Shown here in pieces: positions 16,973 to 25,838 of a stretch of 64,000 nucleotides of DNA. The notes beneath the pieces were generated by a model. The model was not told where the DNA came from, made no database searches, and worked only from the letters and a program-made list of their open reading frames with translations. A program made the position numbers and the translations under genes. How positions within the stretch are numbered: position 1 is the first letter of the stretch; each line of letters starts with the position of its first letter. This DNA is from Eubacterium ventriosum (GTDB lineage Bacteria > Bacillota > Clostridia > Lachnospirales > Lachnospiraceae): contig NZ_CP102282.1 in assembly GCF_025150745.1 (NCBI RefSeq), positions 2,732,501-2,796,500 on the forward strand, written 5' to 3'.

Positions 16973-19867
16973 TTACTTCTCCTCATCCTTTTTTTGTTGC
17001 ATATTAATTGCATAAACGCTATGTCTTGATGTAACAAAAAGAGTATTACGCTTAATCCCTCCAAAATCAAAAGTTGTAGGTCTTTCCGGAACCCTGATAA
17101 TATCTATTAACTTTCCATCTTTATAAACCTTAATGTTATCATCACCAACATAGATTTTTTCGTCAAACTTCTTAACCCTAAAGTCACCCTCTTCAATAAT
17201 AACCTGAGGGTTTGTTAATAAGCCTTCTTTGTTAATGTCACATTGGAAAACTCTCTTATACATTTCATCAACTGAATATAATTTACGTCCCGGCTTTGAT
17301 CTTGAAAGATTGTTAGCTCTAATCAAATCATAGTGACAAGGAATAATTGTTACCCCATCCGGTGCTAAGAATGCTTTTTTCGGATTATACTGAATAACAT
17401 CCTTAAAGTCTGAACCGTCACGCCATCTGTTTCCCGGATATAAAACTCTTGCCGGCTCTATGTCGCCAATGTTTACTTTTTCTAATTTTACACATTCTCT
17501 GTTACTGTCAATTGTAAATGCCACAATCTGAGCCTGACTGTTGTACCAGAATCCATAAGATGTTCCATATGAATCCTCCGGCAAAACATTAATGTTAGGC
17601 TTTCCATTTATTGTTGCATCTCTTGGAATGGCATACTCGCCAATAACAATAATATTATCCCTTGTATCAAATCCTATAGAATTAATTTTATAAGGAGATT
17701 CAAAAATCATAGACAGCTCCAATGTTTCCCTGTCCACTCTGTAAATCTGCTTATATAAGCTGTCAAGGAAATAGAAATTGCCCTTTCCGTCACAGCTTCC
17801 ACCATCAGCAAACTGGAAGCCTGAATACAGCTTTTCTGTTTTTGGCTGTTTCTCGCCTTTTCCTGTTATTTCTATTGAAACTGCCTGCCATGGTCTTATT
17901 TCAATGCCGGTATTCACATCTAATAAGAAATTATCCATGGTGTATTTCATCTGTGAAAAATTATGAACGTTCAAAAATTTAATATTTTCACAATTCCATG
18001 TTTTTACACAATAAGGAAATGGTTTCTGCACAAAAACAGTTCTAAAACAATATGTAGTTGCAAAAGTAATATCCTTACAATTATGTAATTCTATTGGAAG
18101 TGCAAACTCACCCTCTGCTTTTTCTTCTTCACTTTGGAAACCATATATTGTTACATTCTTTGCATTTATCATTCTAAGTTCACATCTGCAATGATGCTCT
18201 AATGACAGACAATATATTCTTGTAGGAGTTTCAGTATTCTGAATCTGAACACCCACTGAAACATATGGACTTGCTGACCATATATCCTTAAAGGTTCCGC
18301 CACCTCCGTTACAAATAAGAAGACTTGCATACTGGTAGTCCCATATTTTCTTAAGGTCTGCATCTCTGCATCTTCCCTCATCATATGGCTGTTCAAAAGC
18401 TCCTGTCATCTTTACAAGGTTACCGTGACCGCCAAAGAATTTCACATCATTCATATATGAATTTTTGTTACTCATCCATTTAACGCCACAGGCTCTTGGA
18501 TTTCGTCCACCTGTATTAACACCGAGACCAAACATAATATTTCTTCCCTTTGAAGTTTCAATAAAAGCCTTAGCCTTGCCAAATCCTGTAAACTTTTCAG
18601 AATTTTCTTTTAAAATAAGTTGCGTTGAAACCGGATTCATTCCTATAAGAGATGTATTTTCTTTTAACTTAATTGTATCTGAAAAAATATATTCACCCTG
18701 CGGAAAATATATTGTTTCATATTTTTCAATTGCCTCTTTTAAAGCCTGTGTGTCATCAGTTACACCATCACCTTTAAGTCCTACTTCCTTGGCATTAACC
18801 CAAGTTAACATATCAGGCAACGGCTGTATATCTGTTTTTAAGATTCTATAATCTACGTCTTTTGCATATCTGTAAATCTGGTCGTGAATCTGTTTATCAT
18901 GATAAATATCGCTAACTGTAGTTCCATGAATGTATTTCTTTATAATGCACTGATAATCTTCATTAGCAATCTGTCTGCCACTGCTCTTATATTCAACAAC
19001 ATTTTCCACTGCCTTAAGCTGACAATTTTTAACATAAACCTGTGTTAGTGAGTTGTTGTCCATTGCCACGTTTAAAATACAATTCATATCTTCAAAAACA
19101 GAATTTTCTATATATATTTTTTCGAAATAATCATCATCAACTTCAATAAATTTAGCTGTATTAACACAATGGGTACGAATAATATTAAAGCCTGCCTCTC
19201 TTGTCTTAATTGCTCCAACGGTCTGCCCGAAAAATCTTGTATCAACCATTACAAAAGGCCAGCCCGGAGAGCACTTTGTTGTTATAATTCCGTACTTTCC
19301 TCCGTTAATATAGATGTCTTCCATTTCATTTCCAACATCATAAATGCCTGCCATACCTGACTGCACATTGATGTCAATATGGTTAATAAAACAGTGCTGT
19401 GCGTAATGAGTTCTAAAAGCTACTGCATATTCATTGCCCTGGCCAAGACTTACATTAATATTGGAAATGGCACTGTAAAAAGTTCCCGGATTGGCATCTG
19501 CAATTTCCGCCTCATTCTCTTTTAGTTCGTTAACAAACCAGAATAAATATTTAAATCCACCCTTGTTCTCAGGATGTGGTTCATTAAATCCTTCTGCATT
19601 ATCTTTTAATATAAAATGTGGTCTGTTGTCACCGTATCCTATAAGTCTGACTGCCTTTGGCACATAAATAGTCTTGCTTAACAAATACTCACCTTCAGGT
19701 ATAAAAAGAACACCATAACCGGCCTTATCCACAACCGTCTTTATGGCGTTCTGTAATTCATTAGACACATCGATGCTGCCGTCGTTTTTTACATTAAAAA
19801 ACTCCTCTGTAAAATAGACAGCATTACAGTCTCTTATTTCTTCTTTGTAAAATGATATTCCGTTCAT
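16973..19867 (-). CDS. Double pectate-lyase-3-type beta-helix protein with C-terminal beta-propeller
   Basis: A 964-residue protein. Two repeats of a Pectate_lyase_3/GH55-like beta-helix are visible: GVLFIPEGEYLLSKTIYVPK near residue 55, and VGLKGDGVTDDTQALKEAI followed by YFPQGEYIF near residue 370. From about 690 the sequence changes to a propeller-like domain (FADGGSCDGKGNFYFLDSLY, FDTRDNIIVIGEYA) similar to SMP-30/NHL sugar-lactonase folds. There is no signal peptide, so it appears cytoplasmic, unlike its partner lipoprotein 7 bp downstream. It is probably a polysaccharide lyase or glycosidase; substrate not identifiable from sequence. Confidence 0.75.
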   Translation of the reverse strand: MNGISFYKEEIRDCNAVYFTEEFFNVKNDGSIDVSNELQNAIKTVVDKAGYGVLFIPEGEYLLSKTIYVPKAVRLIGYGDNRPHFILKDNAEGFNEPHPENKGGFKYLFWFVNELKENEAEIADANPGTFYSAISNINVSLGQGNEYAVAFRTHYAQHCFINHIDINVQSGMAGIYDVGNEMEDIYINGGKYGIITTKCSPGWPFVMVDTRFFGQTVGAIKTREAGFNIIRTHCVNTAKFIEVDDDYFEKIYIENSVFEDMNCILNVAMDNNSLTQVYVKNCQLKAVENVVEYKSSGRQIANEDYQCIIKKYIHGTTVSDIYHDKQIHDQIYRYAKDVDYRILKTDIQPLPDMLTWVNAKEVGLKGDGVTDDTQALKEAIEKYETIYFPQGEYIFSDTIKLKENTSLIGMNPVSTQLILKENSEKFTGFGKAKAFIETSKGRNIMFGLGVNTGGRNPRACGVKWMSNKNSYMNDVKFFGGHGNLVKMTGAFEQPYDEGRCRDADLKKIWDYQYASLLICNGGGGTFKDIWSASPYVSVGVQIQNTETPTRIYCLSLEHHCRCELRMINAKNVTIYGFQSEEEKAEGEFALPIELHNCKDITFATTYCFRTVFVQKPFPYCVKTWNCENIKFLNVHNFSQMKYTMDNFLLDVNTGIEIRPWQAVSIEITGKGEKQPKTEKLYSGFQFADGGSCDGKGNFYFLDSLYKQIYRVDRETLELSMIFESPYKINSIGFDTRDNIIVIGEYAIPRDATINGKPNINVLPEDSYGTSYGFWYNSQAQIVAFTIDSNRECVKLEKVNIGDIEPARVLYPGNRWRDGSDFKDVIQYNPKKAFLAPDGVTIIPCHYDLIRANNLSRSKPGRKLYSVDEMYKRVFQCDINKEGLLTNPQVIIEEGDFRVKKFDEKIYVGDDNIKVYKDGKLIDIIRVPERPTTFDFGGIKRNTLFVTSRHSVYAINMQQKKDEEK

Positions 19868-19936
19868 ATTATTTCCTCTTTTCCAAAATATAATCTGTAT
19901 CTTACTAACTTCTCTGTCGTACTTTCTTATGAAATA

Positions 19937-19965
19937 ATTTTACCAAATACCATTACTATATTCAA
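19937..19965 (-). promoter_or_regulatory. Promoter of the beta-helix gene pair
   Basis: Minus-strand TTGAAT (19960-19965), 17-bp spacer and TAAAAT (19937-19942), between the cupin stop codon and the 964-residue gene. Confidence 0.6.
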
Positions 19966-19979
19966 TTTTAAAATTGTTT

Positions 19980-20309
19980 TTATTGCTTTGGCACAACGCC
20001 GAAGATTATAAGGTCTTCTGTCCCCTCATTCTTCATTCCATGCTTGTGTCCCTTTGGACAATAATGTGCCTGACCTGCTTTTAAAATTTCTGTTTTTCCA
20101 TCAATATAAACTGTAGCCTGGCCTGAAACACAAAAGACTTCTTCGCTGTTGTCTGTATGCTCATGAATACCAATAGATGCTCCCGGCTCTAATACTCCGT
20201 ATAAAATTCTCATGTTTTCATCATTGTACATTTTCGCCCTTGTGTCTTTTTCACCACCATTAAAATTGTGAATTACTGTTTCTTCCATATTTTCAAAATC
20301 TAATAACAT
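19980..20309 (-). CDS. Cupin-domain protein
   Basis: A 109-residue single-domain cupin. Metal-binding residues are visible in GIHEHTDNSEEVFCV (His, His, Glu) and in the second motif HYCPKGHKHGMKN. It starts at 20309 because AGGAGG lies 8 nt upstream; the earlier ATG at 20339 has none. No signal peptide. Such small cupins bind sugars or other small molecules or act as isomerases. Position upstream of two carbohydrate-active proteins hints at sugar metabolism, but the downstream pair has its own promoter. Function otherwise unknown. Confidence 0.8.
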   Translation of the reverse strand: MLLDFENMEETVIHNFNGGEKDTRAKMYNDENMRILYGVLEPGASIGIHEHTDNSEEVFCVSGQATVYIDGKTEILKAGQAHYCPKGHKHGMKNEGTEDLIIFGVVPKQ

Positions 20310-20340
20310 TGTGAACCTCCTTGTAGTTTTGCAGTGCAAC

Positions 20341-20366
20341 AGGAGTTACATCAACTGTAACTCCTA
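20341..20366. terminator. Hairpin between the M14 peptidase and cupin genes
   Basis: AGGAGTTAC and GTAACTCCT form a 9-bp stem with a 7-nt loop. The T-run (ATTTTTT) follows on the plus strand; on the minus strand, where genes lie, no T-run follows, so it may only weakly terminate the peptidase transcript. Confidence 0.5.
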
Positions 20367-20370
20367 TTTT

Positions 20371-21663
20371 TTATAAATACATTTTTGCAACTGCTACTAA
20401 TACATTCTTATTTGTCTTGTATATTTTTTTGTACTGCCTATTCTTTACCGGTGCAGGTACTAATCCTGTTTCCAATGTACAGTTTAGTATGTTTCTGTCA
20501 TCAAGATAATCACTAAATGTTCCATACTGAACCTTACCGCTTAAAACGTGAGTATAATGTGTCATTGAATAAAGCATATTGCTAAGCTTTGTGTGATTAA
20601 GGTGATACATTACTTCTCCTGCCTGATGATAACAAATTACTACGTTAGGTTTTACTTTTTCTACTACTGAGATCTGTGCCTTTGTTTCCGGTTCAGATAC
20701 CGGTGTTTTGCCCGTATAATTCTTGTGCGCCGGTGCTTTTGCTCCTTTTCTGTTAAATCCTTCTGCATAGTTTCTATTAATATCTACACCTCTGGCATTA
20801 GCTTTCCACTCTTTAAAGCTGAATCCTTTTGCTATTTTGTAGAGATTCTTGCGTAATGTGGCATTTCTTATTTTCTTTGGTCCATACTGACTGATTGTTA
20901 CTCCATCAGGATTTACCATTGGCATAATTACCATTTTAACATTGTTAAAGATTTTGCTGTATTTTTTTCCCTGATACTTCTTGGAGTCATATCCTCTACA
21001 GTAATCCTCAATAACATTCATTATAAACTTAGTGTTCATATACTCTCTTGCATGTACAGATGTTTCAACATAAACTGTTTTCTTAGCTTTTGCATTACCA
21101 AGTGTAACATAGTATAAGTTTCTTTTATCTAAACTTTTTCCTGCAATGTCAACTTTAAATATTGAGCCATAAGCATTTTCCAACTTTTTAAGGTCTCTCT
21201 TCATATCATTATATGAATATTTCTTATCTGCTGCATTTACAATCTTCTTGGCATTGCATTTGTATGTAATGTACTTTGATTCAACTAATAATTTCTGATT
21301 GCCTACCTGAATCAATGAATATCCATTGTTGCATTTCTTGTAAACATAATAACGGATACCTTTTTTTACTTTTGTTACTTTCTCTAACTTTAAGTTATAT
21401 GCTGTAACTGTTTTCTTTACATAACCACCTTTTTTTACGTTCTTTCCTGTTGTGTCAACATCCGGCTTAGTAGTTGGCTGTACCGTAGTTGGCTGTTCAA
21501 CCTTTGTAGTGGTTTCCTGTGGTGTTGTTGTTTCAGGTGCTGTAGTTGTTTCCTGAGGCGCTGTTGTTACCGGAGCTGTTACTTCTTCGGCCTTTACCTC
21601 AGTCAAATTAATTCCCAATGCAATGATACCAATTAGCATTAGAATTTTTAATGTTTTTTTCAT
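20371..21663 (-). CDS. Secreted M14-family zinc carboxypeptidase
   Basis: A 430-residue exported metallopeptidase. Signal peptide 1-25 is followed by a Thr/Pro/Glu-rich linker (about 26-75) and an SH3-like module (KKGIRYYVYKKCNNGYSLIQ). The M14 catalytic domain covers about 145-430. Its zinc ligands are in SVHAREYMN (HxxE) and VICYHQAGE, substrate-binding Arg in DINRNY, and catalytic Glu in NCTLETG. Members cleave C-terminal residues of peptides or D,L-peptide bonds in wall fragments (the gamma-D-Glu-mDAP type); the SH3 module favours wall-peptide substrates. Own leader; ends in the hairpin at 20341-20366. Confidence 0.87.
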   Translation of the reverse strand: MKKTLKILMLIGIIALGINLTEVKAEEVTAPVTTAPQETTTAPETTTPQETTTKVEQPTTVQPTTKPDVDTTGKNVKKGGYVKKTVTAYNLKLEKVTKVKKGIRYYVYKKCNNGYSLIQVGNQKLLVESKYITYKCNAKKIVNAADKKYSYNDMKRDLKKLENAYGSIFKVDIAGKSLDKRNLYYVTLGNAKAKKTVYVETSVHAREYMNTKFIMNVIEDYCRGYDSKKYQGKKYSKIFNNVKMVIMPMVNPDGVTISQYGPKKIRNATLRKNLYKIAKGFSFKEWKANARGVDINRNYAEGFNRKGAKAPAHKNYTGKTPVSEPETKAQISVVEKVKPNVVICYHQAGEVMYHLNHTKLSNMLYSMTHYTHVLSGKVQYGTFSDYLDDRNILNCTLETGLVPAPVKNRQYKKIYKTNKNVLVAVAKMYL

Positions 21664-21761
21664 AAGTTCTTTCCTTTCAACTTTTTTCTCCCATATGTAA
21701 GTATTGTATCATAAAATGACCTTTAAATGTTCTTTATTTTGCTTATATAGCCATTGAATCT

Positions 21762-21799
21762 AAAAAAGACAAAGTCTCCAAACTGTTGAAAACTTTGCC
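21762..21799 (-). terminator. Terminator after nrdD
   Basis: Minus strand: GGCAAAGTTTTC pairs with GGAGACTTTGTC (several G-U pairs), followed by TTTTTT. Confidence 0.75.
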
Positions 21800-21816
21800 T
21801 TTCCTATTAGAATATA

Positions 21817-24006
21817 TTACAAATGTAGAACTCTATCTTTTATTTCCTGAGTTCTTCCCTGATTCCAGAACTGTGTTCCAATATAACCGCATGTTCTTCT
21901 TGCAACACTCATCTTGTCCTGATTACGGTTTCCGCAACTTGGACATTCCCATACAAGTTTTCCATTCTTTTCATCAGTTACTATTTGTATTTCCCCATTG
22001 TATCCACAGCATTCACAATAATCTGACTTAGTGTTAAGCTCTGCATACATAATATTGTCATAAATAAATTTCATAACCTGAATTACAGCTTCGATATTAT
22101 CCTGAAGGTTAGGAACTTCAACATAACTGATAGCTCCACCAGGAGATAACTTCTGAAATTCAGATTCGAATTTAAGCTTGCTAAAAGCATCAATCTTCTC
22201 TGTTACATGAACATGGTAACTGTTAGTAATATAGTTCTTGTCTGTTACACCTTTTATAATGCCAAATCTCTTCTGAAGGCATTTAGCAAACTTATAAGTT
22301 GTTGATTCCATAGGTGTTCCATAAACAGAATAGCTAATATTTTCTGCTGCTTTCCATTCTGCACATTTATCATTAAGTTTCTGCATAACCTTTAAAGCAA
22401 ATGGCTTAGCTTCGGGATCTGTGTGTGACTTTCCTGTCATTCTTACACACATTTCGTAAAGTCCTGCGTAACCTAATGAGATAGTTGAATATCCATTGTA
22501 TAATAACTTGTCTAATGTTTCACCCTTCTTAAGTCTTGCCAAAGCACCATTCTGCCAAAGAATAGGGGCAACATCTGAAGGTGTTCCAAGTAATCTTTCA
22601 TGTCTGCATCTTAAAGCTCTGTGACAAAGCTCTAATCTTTCATCTAATATCTTCCAGAATAGATCCATATCTCCATTAGAAGAACATGCCACATCAACCA
22701 AGTTGATTGTTACAACGCCCTGATTAAATCGTCCATAGAACTTGTAGCTTCCGTCAGGATTTCTCTGGCTGTCTTCAACTGTTAAGAATGAACGACATCC
22801 CATACATGGATATACACATCCGTTCTTCATTTCACGCATAACCTTAGCTGAAATGTAGTCAGGAACCATTCTCTTTGCTGTACATTTAGCTGATAAAACT
22901 GTTAAATCCCAATATTTAGAATCAGGTGTAACATTATCTTCATCAAGTACATATATAATCTTAGGGAATGCAGGTGTAATCCAAACACCTTTTTCATTTT
23001 TTACACCCTGTATTCTCTGTTTTAAAACTTCTTCAATTAATACTGCAAGGTCATCTCTTGTCTGTCCTTCAGGAACTTCATCCAAATACATAAACATTGT
23101 AACAAAAGGTGCCTGTCCATTACATGTCATTAATGTAATAAGCTGGTACTGAATAGTCTGAATACCTCTTGTGATTTCATCACGAAGTCTTCTTTCAACA
23201 ATCATCTTAAGCTGTTCGTCTGAGTAGTTAACTCCCACTTCATCACGTTCCTTCATTACTTCCTCAGTAATCTTGTCACGGCTAACCTGTACAAAAGGTG
23301 CAAGATGTCCTAATGAAAATGACTGTCCGCCGTACTGGTTACTTGCAACCTGTGCCACAATCTGAGTTGTAACGTTACAAGCTGTATAAAAACTATGAGG
23401 TGGATCAATCTTTGTTTCTGAAATGCATGTTCCATTCTCTAACATATCCTTTAAGTTAATAAGGTCACAGTTATGTTCCTTCTGTGCAAAATAGTCAGAA
23501 TCATGGAAATGAATAATCCCCTGTTCATGTGCCTGCGTAATTTCATCAGGTAATAAAATACGTCTAGTTAAATCCTTGCTAACCTCACCCGCCATATAAT
23601 CACGCTGAGTTGAGTTAATCGTAGGATTCTTGTTTGAGTTCTCCTGTTTCACCTCTTCATTAATCTGATCAATAAGTGCGAGTATTCCATCATCAGTTGT
23701 GTTAGCCTTTCTTGCCATATCTCTCTTATATCTGTAACGAACGTAAATCTGCGCAACTTCATATCCACGCATCTCCATAATGCCACGTTCTACCATATCC
23801 TGAATATCTTCTACTGCTGTAGCATGGTTTGACTGACAAATCTGATCCATAACAATCTTGCCAACAGCCTCAATCTGGTACTCATTAAGTCTATGTATCG
23901 GTTCTACTTCGTTATTAGCCTTTCTGATGGCATTAAGAATCTTTTGCACATCAAAAACCACTTCTTCACCATTTCTTTTAATTACTCTACGTGTTATCGT
24001 CTCCAT
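21817..24006 (-). CDS. nrdD: Anaerobic ribonucleoside-triphosphate reductase
   Basis: A 729-residue class III ribonucleotide reductase that makes dNTPs under anoxia using a glycyl radical. Residues 1-95 form an ATP-cone (RRVIKRNGEEVVFDVQKIL). Central Cys motifs include CMGCRSFL, the zinc site is CECCGYNG...CPSCGN, and the glycyl-radical loop RRTCGYIGTQFW places Gly at about 707. GGGAGAAAC precedes the ATG. The activase NrdG, usually next to nrdD, is not adjacent: a terminator and a peptidase gene follow. Promoter carries a palindrome (24089-24116). Confidence 0.96.
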   Translation of the reverse strand: METITRRVIKRNGEEVVFDVQKILNAIRKANNEVEPIHRLNEYQIEAVGKIVMDQICQSNHATAVEDIQDMVERGIMEMRGYEVAQIYVRYRYKRDMARKANTTDDGILALIDQINEEVKQENSNKNPTINSTQRDYMAGEVSKDLTRRILLPDEITQAHEQGIIHFHDSDYFAQKEHNCDLINLKDMLENGTCISETKIDPPHSFYTACNVTTQIVAQVASNQYGGQSFSLGHLAPFVQVSRDKITEEVMKERDEVGVNYSDEQLKMIVERRLRDEITRGIQTIQYQLITLMTCNGQAPFVTMFMYLDEVPEGQTRDDLAVLIEEVLKQRIQGVKNEKGVWITPAFPKIIYVLDEDNVTPDSKYWDLTVLSAKCTAKRMVPDYISAKVMREMKNGCVYPCMGCRSFLTVEDSQRNPDGSYKFYGRFNQGVVTINLVDVACSSNGDMDLFWKILDERLELCHRALRCRHERLLGTPSDVAPILWQNGALARLKKGETLDKLLYNGYSTISLGYAGLYEMCVRMTGKSHTDPEAKPFALKVMQKLNDKCAEWKAAENISYSVYGTPMESTTYKFAKCLQKRFGIIKGVTDKNYITNSYHVHVTEKIDAFSKLKFESEFQKLSPGGAISYVEVPNLQDNIEAVIQVMKFIYDNIMYAELNTKSDYCECCGYNGEIQIVTDEKNGKLVWECPSCGNRNQDKMSVARRTCGYIGTQFWNQGRTQEIKDRVLHL

Positions 24007-24082
24007 CTTGTTTCTCCCACAATGTATTATCTTTATATATCTTTATTTTTTAAATGTACTATATCTTGTGTCCACCTAAAGG

Positions 24083-24116
24083 ATTATAGCACAATATATT
24101 CCAAATTGTATAGTGC
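24083..24116 (-). promoter_or_regulatory. nrdD: nrdD promoter with 28-bp palindrome, candidate NrdR site
   Basis: The -10 TATAAT (24083-24088) with extended TG is abutted by a dyad (24089-24116) whose arms read GCACaATA and TATaGTGC. Each arm matches about two thirds of the NrdR box core ACACWATATATW. Repressor identity is inference. Confidence 0.5.
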
Positions 24117-24214
24117 CAATTGCAACAAATTTTATTAAATATTTTATTAAATATTTTTTTATTTTTCTTATTTTCCCATAAATAAAGGCTTTTTCAGATT
24201 AAATGGTTTACATA

Positions 24215-25603
24215 TTATCTGCCTGATTTTTTTTCAAAATTTTTAAATACTCCATTTATCACAATCAATGAGATAACTGCTGCCACGAAATCTGCTATAG
24301 GAGCTGAAAACATTATGCCCTCTACACCTTCTAAGCCTATTTTTATAAATATAATAGGTAATATTACTAACAACGGAAGTAAGAATATAATCTGCCTTGT
24401 AAGTGACAAAAATGTTCCCTTGTTAGGTTCTCCAATTACAGTACAGAATGTTGATGTAATTGGCTGTATTCCGTTTAAGAATGTCATAAATAAGAATATT
24501 CTAAAGAATTTTTCCGCAAACATAAAATATTCATTGGAACCTGAACCGAATATTCCGATAATCTGTCTTGGAAATAACTGAAAAATCAGGAACGCTATAG
24601 TGGACACCACTGTATTGCATGTTACTGCTATCTTGTACGTCTTCTTTACACGGTCATAATTGCCTGCTCCTGTGTTAAAACTCGCTATAGGCTGTATCCC
24701 CTGGGCCACACCAATACATATTGAAAAATATAACTGGTTAACTTTCATAATAATACCTGCACAGGCAATTGGAATTGATGCGCCATAAATTGACAATCCA
24801 CCGTAATACTTTAATGACTTGTTCATTACAATCTGAACAATCATCATGGCAAGCTGATTAAGTCCCTGCGCCATTCCCAAATGTAATGTTCTAAAAACAA
24901 ATTCTTTGCAAGGTATTAAATGCTTACGTTCTATCTTAGCTGTTTTGTAATGACGCATATACCACACTACCATCATAAAAGACACAATCTGTCCTATAAC
25001 AGTTGCAAGAGCTGCTCCTGACATTCCCCATCCAAATCTCATTACAAATAAATAATCTAATATAACATTAATAATTGCTCCCACAAGGTTGCAATACATT
25101 GAAAATTTAGGGCTGCCGTCTGCTCTTACAAGATGTGAGCCTCCATTGGCTACCATTACAAATGGGAAGCCAAAAGCAACCACTCCCACATACTCTTTTG
25201 CGTAAGGCAAAACTGAGTCAGGTGAACCGAAAAACTTAAGCAAAGGTTCCATAAAAAAAAGTGAGATTAATGCTATTACCACACCTACTCCAAACATTAC
25301 CGTAAGTGCATTTCCAATAAAATACATAGCCTTCTTCTTATCTCCTGCACCCATATTAAGGTTAAACCCTGCCGCACCACCAATTCCCAGTGCAAGCATT
25401 GCGGCAAGACACATAGTTGTTAGGGGAAATGCTATATTTGTTGCTGCATTACCTAACTCACCAACAGTTCTTCCTATAAAGAATTGGTCAACAATATTAT
25501 ATAAAGAAGTTACAAGCATTGATATAATGCTTGGTATTGCAAACTTTCTTAAAAGCCTTCCAACCGGCTCTGTTCCCAATGGATTAACTTTATCTTTTTC
25601 CAT
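24215..25603 (-). CDS. MATE-family multidrug/efflux transporter
   Basis: A 462-residue polytopic membrane protein with about 12 hydrophobic helices in two six-helix repeats. The family start LLRKFAIPSIISMLVTSLYN followed by IVDQFFIGRTVG is clear, as is the mid-protein repeat HLGMAQGLNQL. Such proteins export cationic drugs or metabolites using Na+ or H+ gradients; substrate not predictable. Start 25603 is chosen for AAAGGAAAT upstream; a start at 25621 adds six residues. It stands alone between nrdD and the divergent hydrogenase operon. Confidence 0.9.
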   Translation of the reverse strand: MEKDKVNPLGTEPVGRLLRKFAIPSIISMLVTSLYNIVDQFFIGRTVGELGNAATNIAFPLTTMCLAAMLALGIGGAAGFNLNMGAGDKKKAMYFIGNALTVMFGVGVVIALISLFFMEPLLKFFGSPDSVLPYAKEYVGVVAFGFPFVMVANGGSHLVRADGSPKFSMYCNLVGAIINVILDYLFVMRFGWGMSGAALATVIGQIVSFMMVVWYMRHYKTAKIERKHLIPCKEFVFRTLHLGMAQGLNQLAMMIVQIVMNKSLKYYGGLSIYGASIPIACAGIIMKVNQLYFSICIGVAQGIQPIASFNTGAGNYDRVKKTYKIAVTCNTVVSTIAFLIFQLFPRQIIGIFGSGSNEYFMFAEKFFRIFLFMTFLNGIQPITSTFCTVIGEPNKGTFLSLTRQIIFLLPLLVILPIIFIKIGLEGVEGIMFSAPIADFVAAVISLIVINGVFKNFEKKSGR

Positions 25604-25760
25604 ATTGATTTCCTTTCCCAAATTGCATTTTTTGGCAAAGCGCCAGCGCTATTAATAATACCACTTTTACATATATAATTTCCAGTAAATTAATTAAATT
25701 AATAAAAAATATTTAAAATATTTATTTTAGAAGATTGTTATTTTTTTAACATTCTTTTTC

Positions 25761-25789
25761 TTGTATTGTATTTTCTCCTATGTTATAAT
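25761..25789 (+). promoter_or_regulatory. Promoter of the hydrogenase operon
   Basis: TTGTAT (25761-25766), 17-bp spacer and TATAAT (25784-25789), about 50 bp upstream of the hydrogenase start. Confidence 0.75.
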
Positions 25790-25838
25790 TATTTTGATTG
25801 CGATTCAATCACGCTATAGATTAACAAAGGAGTAAAAG

